Source: Tupaia tana (taxonomy: Eukaryota > Chordata > Mammalia > Scandentia > Tupaiidae). Taken from it: 64,000 nucleotides of DNA. The stretch's first letter is position 1. The number at the start of each line of letters is the position of its first letter. The translations under genes were made by a program, and so were the position numbers. The stretch is taken from NCBI GenBank assembly GCA_026018925.1, contig JAKSZU010000009.1:85944139-86008138 (forward strand), written 5' to 3'. Below, one piece after another: positions 22,062-32,371 of the stretch. The notes under the pieces were generated by a model. It worked only from the letters and a program-made list of their open reading frames with translations. It did not search any database and had not been told where the DNA came from.

Positions 22062-23668
22062 CTAGTCTGAGTCCTCATGCAGGGCAAGTACTTCGACCGG
22101 AGGGGGCTGCTGCACTTTGTTTTTCTTGGCCCTTTTAGGACAGTCTTTTGCCCAATGTCCTTTTTCTTTACAATAAGCACACTGGTCTTTGTCTAGTGGG
22201 ATACGACCAGGCTTTGGTCCCTTGTTGGGGCCCCGTTCTTGTCCCCTTTCCCACACTACAGTGGCCAGGATCCAAGCTAGGTTTTTTTCTTGTCTTTTTT
22301 CCTTTTTACTCTCTCTTTCCTCCCTTTCTTTTTCCTTCCTCTTTTCTCTTTCTTCTTCTATTTCTCTTTTATAATATACTTTTACTGCTTCTTTAACTAA
22401 GTCCTGTAAAGAGAGATCCTGCAACCCATCGAGTCTCTGGAGTTTTTTCTTAATATTTAATGCTGATTGTCCAATGAAGGCCACAGCTACGGAGGCTCTC
22501 TGTCCCTCAGAAGCAGGGTCAAAAGGGGTAAACCACCTGAATGCCTCCATGAGACGCTCAAGAAACACTGATGGGGGTTCTGTAGCCCCCTGCATAACCT
22601 CTCTTACCTTAGCCAAATTAGTGGGGTGCCTGGCAGCTCCACGGAGGCCAGCCACTAGAGCCTGGCGATAGACTGTCAGTCGCTCCCTACCTTCTGCCAT
22701 ATTGTAGTCCCGGTTGGGTCGAGAGAGAGGAAAAGCAGCCTCAATAAGGTTAGGAAACTGAGTGGGACGTCCGTCAGCCCCCAGGATATTTTTTCTTGCT
22801 TCGAGTAAGACCCTCTCTCTCTTCGGTGGTGAAGAGAGTCTGCAGGAGCTGCTGGCAATCGTCCCATGTTGACTGATGAGAGAACATTAGGGACTCTACC
22901 AGGCTGGTTAGGCGCTGGGGGTCCTCGGAGAAAGGGGGGTGATTAGTTTTCCAGTTGTAAAGGTCAGAGGAAGAAAAGGGCCAATATTGGAGAGGCTGTA
23001 GGGGAGGTAGCCCCTCGTCGGTAGGCGGAGGTGGGGGCCCATAGGCCCGTAAGGGCAGTGCCACAGTGATATCGGGAGACGGGAGTGCGCGACATTGACT
23101 CCTAGTGCCCTGAGCAGGCCCTAGAAGGGCACCCTCAGAGGGGGCAGAAGGACCAAGTCTAACGTTAGGTGGCACTCCGGGGTCTCTGCGCCTTTCTTCA
23201 TCTAGCGGAAGGGACGGGGGATATGGGGGAGGGGTGTCTAGGAAAAGGAGGTCTTGGGTCTCTGGATAGATTCGCTTAGGACTTTTGATAAGGTCTGTAC
23301 CCTCTGGAGGGTTGGGGGACTGGGCCACCAGGACCTGAGGGGGGTTTGGGTGGGGCCTGGGCAACCATGGTCGAACCCACGAAGGTGGGTTTTGGATCAG
23401 ATCTTGCCAAACGATGATGTATGGTTGCTGCTCCAGATGACTTCCTGGTCCCTTCTGAAAGACAATGTCTTTGACGGAAAGGATAGCGTTAAGGTCAAAC
23501 GTGCCTTCGGGTGGCCACCCGACACCAAAGGTGGGCCGGCCACTCAGAGGCACAAAACGTCTGCCAGAGTCCCTTTTTAATTTCTACAGACAGGTCACGA
23601 CCTCTTTCCTTCACTTCAGTCCAGTGTCTGAGAGTCAAATTTAAATGAGTCACCACAGTCTGCCCCAT
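22062..23668 (-). pseudogene. gag: Provirus gag (matrix, p12-like, capsid, nucleocapsid), broken
   Basis: Starts at ATG 23666-23668 with MGQTV, the N-myristoylation signal of gammaretroviral Gag. The matrix region runs to about 23250, followed by a proline-rich section containing a PPPY-type late-domain motif (DTPPPYPPS, about 23230). Capsid starts near 23070, with the major homology region [19 protein letters not shown] near 22580. A highly charged E/K/R stretch leads to one CCHC zinc knuckle ([14 protein letters not shown], about 22180-22140). It ends at UAG 22062-22064, the expected read-through stop. Frameshifts: an apparent 4-nt GGCC duplication near 23535, and an indel near 22810. Gag would assemble the particle. 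Confidence 0.95.
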
Positions 23669-24063
23669 CGTCAACGGTTAGGTTAAGAGTATAGACAACA
23701 GAACAAGGAACAGGACAAGACAAACAGAAAGTAACTACCGATTTTTGTTTTCCACAATCTTAGGACAGATTCAGACGGGCGCAGGCCAAAATATGTACCC
23801 GATCTGCACCCTTACCGTAGGAGACGATCAGGCGTCCCTAATCCTCCTCCGCCCTTAGGGCGTCCCCCAGCGCTGCAGCCTGTGGTTCTCCAGGCACGTC
23901 TCCCAACCACAGTTCAGCTATTTTACAATAGGCCGAACGACTGTGGAACCTGAAACAGACTATTGGGTACCACACCAAAACAAACAAGAAAGTCGACAAA
24001 CAAACAGGGGTTTTTTTAGGCTTACCTCCAAGGCCAACGTTGTAGATGACAGGTAGCCACGAT
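23669..24063 (-). other. Provirus 5' leader
   Basis: Non-coding stretch between the primer-binding site and the gag ATG, where gammaretroviruses keep the splice donor and packaging signal. I did not identify those elements individually. Confidence 0.7.
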
Positions 24064-24081
24064 ATCCCAGATGAGCCCCCA
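24064..24081 (-). other. tRNA-Pro-type primer-binding site
   Basis: Reads TGGGGGCTCATCTGGGAT on the minus strand, three bases after the 5' LTR. It fits the proline tRNA site used by many gammaretroviruses with two changes (G to A and C to T). Confidence 0.85.
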
Positions 24082-24084
24082 AAA

Positions 24085-24536
24085 TGTAAGGGCGCCAGCC
24101 GCCTGGCTAGGCGCGCTTTCTGTCCAGAGGATACGCGACCCCCAATCAACCACAAGAGTCGGTTCTTGATGCAAAATGCAAGAGGTTTTATTTTTCCAGC
24201 CGGCTGGGGTCCAAGCAAACACCTGACGCAGCAGGCCTGAGCGAGGACCCAGTTTTTAGGGTTATAGGTCTTTTTATAAGCAGGAGAAGGTATGCGGAAG
24301 ATTAACAGGTAGTTCATTTCTAGGGGGAAGAGTGGCAGTCTTGTGACACATGTGCATGGGTTGTCTTTCTAGTTCCTTGTCCACATTCCATTTGCTCCAT
24401 TCCTGGAGGTTTGCATAATTAAGTCTGTTGGGGCAGTTTGTCACAAGGGCAGTTTATCACAAGGGCGTCCAGCAAAAGCAAAGGTTAAATTTTATCTCTA
24501 CAGAGCAGAAAGGCATAATTTAAATTTATTCTTACA
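24085..24536 (-). repeat. Provirus 5' LTR
   Basis: Contains the promoter and enhancer for the provirus. 452 bp, about 12 differences from the 3' LTR by eye. The target duplication TAAC follows at 24537-24540. Confidence 0.95.
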
Positions 24537-24563
24537 TAACCACCATGCCAACTACTGGCCCTG
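24537..24563 (-). mobile_element. Short tRNA-derived SINE, right part
   Basis: The last bases of the SINE head (CACCATGCCAACTACTGGCCC) resume right after the provirus. Joined to 17371 across the TAAC duplication, the head reads continuously as ...CCTTAACCACCATGCC.... Confidence 0.8.
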
Positions 24564-24710
24564 TTATTTTTTTTTATTTTAAATTTATTTACTTTGTATT
24601 CATTCACTGAACATCATTACAGCATACAAAATGAGATTTCACATCCAGAATACACTGTACAGTGGCTTAATCATACATGTTATTGTCAACAAATAATTTT
24701 TCATCTCTTG

Positions 24711-24741
<31 letters not shown>

Positions 24742-24924
24742 TAATTCCCTATTTCTCACCCTCTGCCATTTTCCGCCCTCCTCCCATACTGTCTCTGGTA
24801 TCTAGCGTTGCTTTCCATGCCCTTTTTCCCACATTGTGTTGATTCACAAAATATCTTAATTAATCTAAATACTTTCAATAGCAAGTTCAGCTGATCTATA
24901 CATATCTTTGAACACATGTTTGAC

Positions 24925-25466
24925 TTTAGGTGTGGAGAGCAGCCAGGCTGAGAAAACATGTGACCTTTAGACACATGCAGAAAAGAGCTTCCATAAGCTA
25001 CTCTAGCAGGGCTATTGAGAAGCATTTGCATACAAAAGCACTATCTGTCTGCTGTCAATGGTTATCTTCCTGCTGTTGTTGATACTCAGTACCCCATACT
25101 GCCAGTATTGGGCTAAAGGAAGTCGCACGTATTTATCAGATTGTCACCCCTAAAAAAAGATCAGAGAAATTACATGGTGCCAGTCACTTTCACATCTTCA
25201 GAGTATTAACATCCCAAAACAACTGGCTTTGCACGTCATTTCCTTCTCCCCCATTATCTTTGCATCCCATTTCCACTACCTCCATTTTCTGCCCTTTAAA
25301 AGAATAAACCTGAGGCCAGTTCCTGGTCACAATTTCTCCATGAGAGAAGTTGGGCCCACCGGATCCTCGCTTTTCTATACTTGTGTGTCTTTGTGTGCTT
25401 GTTATTGCATCTATTTGCAAACCACTCAGAAAAACATGTTCATGCTGAGTAGTCCCAGCATTTAGG
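24925..25466 (+). mobile_element. Solo LTR with 6-bp target duplication
   Basis: A 530-bp unit, 24931-25460, starting TGTGGAGAGCAG and ending AGTCCCAGCA. It is flanked by TTTAGG at 24925-24930 and 25461-25466. AATAAA at about 25302 sets the plus orientation. Removing it restores HAL1-like 3' sequence. Six-bp duplications are usual for class II (betaretrovirus-like) ERVs; the class is an inference. Confidence 0.85.
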
Positions 25467-25959
25467 CATAAAACTCAGTGAGTAGAATGAATATACTATG
25501 AAGTAGCAACTAGCTGAAGTTATATAGCTTACAATAGCCATTAAATAGGCATTTTTAAATATATGTTTTTTAATTTCAAGAAAAGAAGTTTTAGCTTTAA
25601 TAAATCAAAATCAAAGAATGTTAAGAGAAATTTGCTTAAGATTTAAAGCCAGGAAACAGGTTAAGATTCTGTTTAAATACTAGGGACATGAAGCTATCAA
25701 GAGCTCAAAAGATTACAAAAATCCTTAAATCTAGAAAACAAAGCATAGAAGAAAATCAGTACTGTTTTAGTCAAAAGTCATAAAGTTCTAATTCACTGGT
25801 TCAGTCTCATGTACTTACTCTCTCTTCTGTTGTGGTCTGATCTATCTGTTTAAATTCTGGAAGGTAACATTCAACTCCAGACTTGTCCCTACCGTAAAGT
25901 TGGCCATTTTTTTAGTTGTTTTTTAACTCTTATTTCTGTGTGTCTGTATTTAGTTTTCC

Positions 25960-27590
25960 TGGTATAGTACTCCCTGCAGAACTTCCTGGAGAGCTAGTCT
26001 GGTCTTGGTAAATTCTTTCATGCTTTGCTTATCTGAGAATGTTTTTAAATTTTCTTCTCATATGAAGGATAATCTTGCTGGGTACAGTGTTCTATACTAT
26101 AGAAATTGTTTTTCACTTACCACCTTTAATATATTTTCCTATTTTTTCTATGGACAGAAGCCTGACTACTTTTCCTATTTTCCAAAAATCTTTTCAAAAG
26201 GGACTGGGGAAGTCATGCCCACAAACATTAACAGACCATTTATTTTCTATTAACAGGATTCTTTCTACCTCCTGTCCCTGGTATAGTATCTTTGAGATGT
26301 ATATTTCAACCAATTACAGTATATTCTTTTGCTTATCTCTTCCCAAGACACAGAACTTCCCTTTTCTTTGAGATGTAGATTAAGACTTTCTTTAACTAAT
26401 CTCTTCCCAAGACACAGATCTTCCCTTCCAATCACCAACCTAAGAATTGTGGAACCCACTTATAACCTACAAGCCCCTGCTTCTATATGTCCCACCTTTT
26501 TGGGTCAGTCCAATGGAAAAATCTCTTCACTACATGTTGTCTGTCAATCTCAAAAACAAATAAAAGGAACCCCTGTACATGATCACCCTGAGAAAAGGCA
26601 TATATGTCTCTTCTCCGGGCCTAGTTCACTCATGTTTGGCTTGGAAATAAACCGCATTGAGTATTAATTATTAATTTTTACAGTTGGTTATTTTTCCATC
26701 AACACTTCCTTACTTGCATTGTTTCTGATGAGAGGTCCACTGTTAGACTTATGGGATATCCTTTGTAGGTAACTTGACATTTCTTTCTTGCCAATTTTAG
26801 TATCTTGTCTCTGTCTGTGATTTTGGTCAAGCTGGCTATGATGTGCCTTAGAGAAGATCTTCTTGGGTTGATTCTGTTAGGGGTCCTTTTTATTTCTTGG
26901 ATCTAGATCTTTGAATGCTTCTCTAGGTTTGGAAAGTTTCCTTTCAGGATTTTATTAAATAGATTACCAATGCCCTTATTAGTCTCTTTACCTTCTGGAA
27001 TACCAATTATCTGCATGTTTGGACATTTAATGATATCTAGTATTTCTCCTATATTATTCTCATTTGGGGGGAGGCTATTTTCTCAATCTTCATGGTGAAA
27101 TTTTCTAGGGCAGAGATTCTGTTTTCTACATCTGAGATTTGATCTTCTGTATAATTTAATCTGCCTTTAATACTTTCAAGGGAGATTTTGATTTCCTGTG
27201 TTACAGTCTTTATCTCTAACAGTTCCATTTGATTCTTTGTTAAGGTGTGTATTTCCTTTTCAAATCCTGAAAGAACTTCCTCACCTCCTGGAACTCATAG
27301 GCTCTTTTCTCTTGCATATTCTGAAGTTAATTGTCTCCCTTTTTTCATCTCTGTTAGCTTTGTCACTATGAATGTTCTAAATTCTTTATCTAACATTCCC
27401 AAGAGTTCTATTGTACTGTCTGTGGATAAAGAGGGTTTGTTTTTCTTCCTTGAGGGAGAGATATTTTCTTGGTTTCTCATATTTCTTGTGCTTCTCTGGT
27501 GATTTTGGGTCATCTGATTGTATATACATTTCTTCCTAATTTCTTTAAGTTCAGTCTGAGTGTTCAGAGGTATGCAGGAGTAGGTGATCT
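25960..27590 (-). pseudogene. HAL1-like ORF1 remnant, minus strand
   Basis: Minus-strand translation gives L1 ORF1-type sequence in pieces. The part at 27594-27295 shows DSTIELLGMLDKEFRTFIVT, matching the L1 N-terminal KEF-TFMVTKF motif. Later frames carry the coiled coil and the RRM region (about 26990-26800). It is broken by stops and by the LTR-like insertion. Confidence 0.72.
26150..26703 (+). mobile_element. LTR-like insertion inside HAL1 ORF1
   Basis: Foreign sequence splitting otherwise continuous HAL1-like ORF1. It has an AATAAAAGG box near 26557, a TCTCTTCTCCGGGCC stretch and GGAAATAAACCGC near 26643, the order expected of a TATA box, R region and poly(A) signal of a retroviral LTR. 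Near 26300-26440 an internal ~75-bp piece is repeated in tandem (CTTTGAGATGTA...CCCAAGACACAGA). I could not fix the borders or a target duplication. Confidence 0.45.
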
Positions 27591-27834
27591 GCAATCTCTT
27601 TGCAGTTCCATTTTTTTCCTGTGTGAGGCAGATTCAGTGGGAATTGCAGAATATTCTGACTCTAATAATATTCAGATATTTGGCTACTGTTCACTTAGAC
27701 TTGTTTAGGCACTCAGTGTGTGCAGGGTGAGCAACAAAATTATAAAGGTAAAAGAAAAAGGAAAAGAAAGCAAATAAAGAGAAAAAGAAGAAAAAAAATT
27801 TAATTTATTTATTTTTTAAAAGCAAAGAATGAAA

Positions 27835-28787
27835 ACCTTTAGTCCCTGAAAGGAATTTTTCACAGCTCAAATGCAAGAGGCTTCTCAGAAGGCCTGTGCT
27901 TTTGCCTCTCCTAAATGGGAGGGAAAGGAAAGGTGAGAATTAGCAAGATAAAGGAGAATCTGAGAGCCAAAAAAAAACTTTACAAAAAAAAATTTTTTTT
28001 AAATAAAATATATAGAGAGACAGAGAGGATACAGAGGATGTCCTACCACTCTAGATTGGGGTCTATAGGGTAAAGTCTTAGCAGAAAATCTTCAGTAGTA
28101 TTAGTCCCTGAAAGGAATTGTTCATAGCTCAAATGCAGGTGGTTTCTCAGAAGGCCTGTGCTCTTGTCTCTCCGAAATGGGAGGGAGAGGAAAGGTGGGA
28201 ATTAGCAAGATAAAGGAGATCTGAGAGCCAAGAAAATACTTTACTTTAAAAAATAAAAATAAATAAAAGAGAGAGAGAAAGAGACAGAGAGAAGGATACA
28301 AAGGGTACCCTACCACTATAGATTGGAGTCTGGAAGGTGAATTTTCAGCAGAAAATCTTCATCAGTTTTGTTCCCTGAAAGGAATAGTTCACATCTCAAA
28401 TGCAGGAAGCTTCTCAGAAGGCCTGTGCTTTTGCCTCTCCTAAATGGGAGGAAAGGGAAAGGTGAGAATTAGCAAGATAAAGGAGGATCTGAGAGCCAAA
28501 AAAAAAATTTTACCATAAAAAAATTTTTAAATAAAATATATAGAGAGACAGGGAGGATACAGAGGATATCCTACCACTCTAGATTGGGGTCTGTAGGGTA
28601 AAATCTTAGCAGAAAATCTGCAGTAGTATTAGTCCCTGAAAGGAATTCTTCATAGCTCAAATGCAGGTGGTTTCTCAGAAGGCCTGTGTTCTTGTCTCTC
28701 CGAAATGGGAGGGAGAGGAAAGATGGGAGTTAGCAAGATAAAGAAGAACCTGAGAGCCAAGAAAATACTATACCTTAAAATTTTTTT

Positions 28788-28849
<62 letters not shown>

Positions 28850-28965
28850 ATACAAAGGGTACCCTACCACTCTAGATTGGTGTCTGGAGAGTGAAGTCTC
28901 AGAAGAAAATCTTCAGTAGTCTTAGTCCCTGAAAGGAATCATTCACAGCTCACATGCAGGAAGCT
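27835..28965 (-). repeat. Four-plus-unit tandem repeat, candidate HAL1 5' monomers
   Basis: The phrase (A/T)GTCCCTGAAAGGAAT recurs near 27841, 28103, 28372, 28632 and 28923, giving units of about 260-290 bp. Each unit contains a CTCTCC-AAATGGGAGG block, TTAGCAAGATAAAG, an A/T stretch and an AGAGAGAGA stretch. Alternate units are most alike (27841 with 28372, 28103 with 28632), suggesting a two-unit duplication. It lies at the 5' end of the minus-strand HAL1-like element but differs in sequence from the block at 12035-13075. Confidence 0.75.
28792..28846. repeat. (AG)n microsatellite
   Basis: Long GA run, an expansion of the AGAGAGA stretch present in each tandem unit. Confidence 0.95.
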
Positions 28966-28970
28966 TCTCT

Positions 28971-29424
28971 GTATGAACTATTAAATGACACAGCAAATAT
29001 GTTTTTTCTCCATACAACATGTACATAAAATGAGGTTTTGTCTATTCCCTGCCCAACCAGTGATTTAGAAGTTTTGTTTTTATACTATCAGCTTTAACAT
29101 TATGGGCAATCTTGTTACCCTCCCCCACATAATTGGAAATAAGATAAATAAACTGGTACCAGCTGCTTTTTCCAGTTTTGTCAGTTTAACGTTTAGAATG
29201 CCTTCACTACTCCTGTCCACAATGACAGCACTTTTATCATACTTAAGTTTAGCTTAAGAACATGCATATCTTTATCTACAACACTATATTCTAAGAATAA
29301 AACAGTGCTTATTTGTACAACATACTGAACATTTGGCATGCCTTTTCACAGTTTAAAACTATATAAACTAAAATTTTAGACCCAACTTACAAGTCTATTT
29401 TTGTATTCATTTTTATCATTAATG
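28971..29424. other. Unclassified AT-rich stretch
   Basis: No ORF or clear repeat. It reads like a gene 3'UTR on the minus strand (for example CAGCTGGTACCAGTTTATTT), but I cannot name a source and found no poly(A) or target duplication. Confidence 0.35.
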
Positions 29425-29693
29425 CTCCTTAACTAGATTTTTTTTTTTTTTGGAGAGGTTTTTGCTATAGGGTGCGTGCGCTCGCCAGACAGAAAGACAG
29501 AGACAGAGAGACAGAAAGCGAGAAATCACCCCCCAATCCCTTCTCCTCCATTCTCCTCTCGATATCTTGGGCACGCATGCACACGTGCCCGGAGTGAGTT
29601 TAAGTCACTGGGTCCGGGACTCGAACCGCGGTCAACCACGTGGGAGTCCAGCGACATAGCCATTATGCAAACTGCTGGCCCCTCCTTAACTAG
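29425..29693 (-). mobile_element. tRNA-derived SINE, young
   Basis: CpG-rich copy with target duplication CTCCTTAACTAG at 29425-29436 and 29682-29693. The body lacks about 20 bases of the central GGGATGGCC region compared with other copies. Confidence 0.93.
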
Positions 29694-29811
29694 TTTTAAT
29701 GCTTTTAAGTTTTTTATACAATTGCCTCCCTACTCCATTTTTTAACACATGTTCTCTACTGGTTTCTGTAAATAATGCAGCAGATTTTTCAGGGAAAGTT
29801 CTTGGTTGATG
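29694..29811 (-). mobile_element. Old L1/HAL1-type fragment, left of L1-B
   Basis: Continuous in sense with 37014 onward once L1-B (29821-37004) is removed. The combined text around AAACTCTGCATATCTGAAAA looks like old ORF1-region LINE sequence, but identification is weak. Confidence 0.35.
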
Positions 29812-31157
29812 TACTTTCTTTTTTAAAAAATTTTTTAATATACATTCAATTGTATTATTTAGCTTACAATGTGAACATTTCAATATGTGAACATTGCTCC
29901 CCAGTCCAGTTGATCAAAATATCTTCAACCAATAACACCACACCTCCCCATCCCATCAATGCTCTGCCTCTGTGTCCCTCCTCCAAATGTCCTTCCTTAG
30001 GCTCCACTCCTCCACACACACCAGATCTGGCATTCACACCCATCTCTTGTGTTTGTACAATCTTTAGTCAATCAGTTTCGGTCATAGAGTGTAGACACTC
30101 AGGATATATTGAGTGGAAACATACAATGTATGTCCTTAATATCATGGCTTCCCTCACTCAACAGTAAATCTTTCATATTCTTCCACTTTCTGTCAAAAGC
30201 CAGGGTTTTGTTGGTTTTTATGGCTGAATAGTATTCCATAGAGTATATGTGCCACAGTTTTTCAATCCATTCATCCTTACGGGGGCATTTGGGTTGGTTC
30301 CATGTCTTAGCAATTATAAATAGTGCTGCAATAAACATCGATGTGCAATCACTTTTCCAATGAAGAGTTCTTCTGCCCTTTGGGTAGATATCAAGGAGTG
30401 AGATTGCTAGATCATGTGGTAGTTCCATTTGTAGATTTTTGAGGAATCTCTAAATTGTTCTCCACAGTGGCTGGACCAATTTACATTCCCACCAGCAGTG
30501 TAAAAGAGTTCCCCTTTCACCACACCCCCGACAACAGTTATCATTTTTTTTTTTAATCTGAGACATTCTGACTGGGGTTAGGTGGTATCTCATTGCTGTT
30601 TTGATCTGCATTTCCCTTATGTTGAGAGATGTTGAGCATTTATTCATATGCCTTTTGGCTATTTCTATGTCAGAGAGTTTTTTTTTCAGAGAGTTTTTTT
30701 TTTCAACTTCTTCTCCCATCTTTTAATATGGTTGATCATCTTTTCTCCAAGCAGCTGCTTGAGTTCTTTGTGTATTCTGGATATCAGTCCCATATCTGAT
30801 GCATAATTTACAAAAATATTTTTCCATTCTGAGGGCTGTCGATTCACGCTAATTACTGTGTCTTTTGCCATGCAGAAACTTCTTAATCTGATGTAATCCC
30901 ACTTGTCTATTTTGAGGATTATCGACTATGCATTGGGGGTCTTATTTAAGAAGACCCACATTGGAGATCCCCAATGTCTCCCAGAGTATCACCAGTGTTT
31001 TCCAGGAGCTGTTTTATAGTTTGAAATTTTAGGTTTAGATCTGTGATCCACCTTGACTTGATTTTTGTCAAAGGTGAGAGGTAGGGGTTCAGATTCATCT
31101 TTCTGCAGGTGGAAATCCAGTTTTTCCAGCAACATTTGTTGAAGAGGTTTTTCTTTT

Positions 31158-31520
31158 CCCAGTGGATTGACTGGTATCCCTTGTCAAAAATCAGTTGACT
31201 GAATGATTGGAAATTTATTCCTGCGGATTCAATTCTGTTCCATTGGTCCACATTTCTGTTCCTGTGCCAATACCATGCTGTTTTGATTACCACAGCTTTG
31301 TGGTATATTTTTGGGTTGGAGAGTGAGCTTTTCATTTTCCCACTGGATTGACTGGTAACCCTTGTCAAAGACCAGTTGACTATATGTTTCAAAATTTATT
31401 TCTGGGGACTCTATTCTGTTCCATTGGTCCACCTGTCTGTTTCTGTGCCAGTATAAGGCTGTTTTGATTACCACAGCTTTGTCGTATATTTTTGGATCAG
31501 GGAGTGAGATGCCACCCACT
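31158..31520 (-). repeat. Diverged internal duplication within L1-B ORF2
   Basis: The stretch CCAGT/CCACTGGATTGACTGGTA... through GTATATTTTTGG occurs twice in direct orientation, about 180 bp apart. The two copies differ at many positions, so they are not a simple fresh duplication. Confidence 0.85.
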
Positions 31521-32371
31521 CCACTCTTCTTGTATAGAATTGCTTTGGCAATACGGGGTCTTTTATGATTCCAGACAAATTTTATAATTGTCTTTTCTAG
31601 ATCTGTGAATAATGTGTTTGGTACTTTGATTGGCATTGCATTAAATATGTAGATTAATTTTGGAAGAATTGCCATTTTGATTATATTAATTCTTCCAATC
31701 AAGGAACATGGGATGTCCTTCCACTTTTTTGTGTCATTTTCAATTTCTTTTTTTAGCTTCTCATAGTTTTCCTTGTGGAGGTCTTTAACTTCTTTGGTTA
31801 TATTTATTCCTAAATATTGTATTCTTTTGGTGGTTATGGTAAATGGAATAACTTTTTTTCAGTTCTATTCCAGTCTGCCTGTTATTCGTATATAGAAATG
31901 CTATAGATTTCAGGATATTGATTTAATATCCTGCAATTTTACTGTAATCATGTATTACTTCCAGTAATTTTTCCATGGAGATCATTGGGTCTTCTATGTA
32001 TACAATCATGTCATCTGCAAATAGAGAGAGTTTCTCTTCTTTTCCTATTTGAATGCCTTTTAGTTTTTCCTCTTTTCTGATTGCATTGGCGAGGATTTCC
32101 AGTACTATAGCAAAAAGGAGTGGAGAAAGTGGGCATCCTTGTCTTCTTCCCGTGTTTAGTGGGAAGTCTTTCAGCTTTTCTCCATTCAGGATGATGTTTC
32201 TATGTGTTTTTCATAGATGGCTTTTATTGTGTTGAGAAATGGCCCTTCTATGCCGATTTTGCTGACAGTCTTGATCATGAAAGGATGTTGTGTCTTATCA
32301 AATGCTTTTTCTGCATCAATTGATATGACTATATGGTTTTCAGCTTTCATTATGCCAATATGGTGTATTAC

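Larger units (their letters stand above)
17372..24536 (-). mobile_element. Gammaretrovirus-like endogenous provirus
   Basis: A complete provirus frame on the minus strand: 5' LTR (24085-24536), primer-binding site, gag, pol, env remnant, polypurine tract and 3' LTR (17372-17823). The 4-bp target duplication TAAC at 17368-17371 and 24537-24540 fits gammaretroviral integration. The two LTRs have equal length (452 bp) and differ at roughly 12 positions by eye (about 2.7%), so integration is fairly recent on an evolutionary scale. Every gene is broken by stops or frameshifts and env has a large deletion, so it cannot replicate on its own. Confidence 0.96.
24564..28970 (-). mobile_element. HAL1-like element, minus strand, with tandem 5' monomers
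   Basis: Read on the minus strand: tandem block (28965-27835), 5'UTR, ORF1 (about 27590-25960), then the HAL1-like 3' region ending in A-rich sequence near 24565. No ORF2 is present. The 3' region matches 170-1260 and 14.8-15.7 kb. The element is interrupted by a solo LTR (24931-25460) and an LTR-like insertion (about 26150-26700). Confidence 0.7.

Noticed and set aside
29000..29420. Processed pseudogene 3'UTR on the minus strand
   Set aside because: The style fits, but I could not find a coding part, poly(A) or target duplication.
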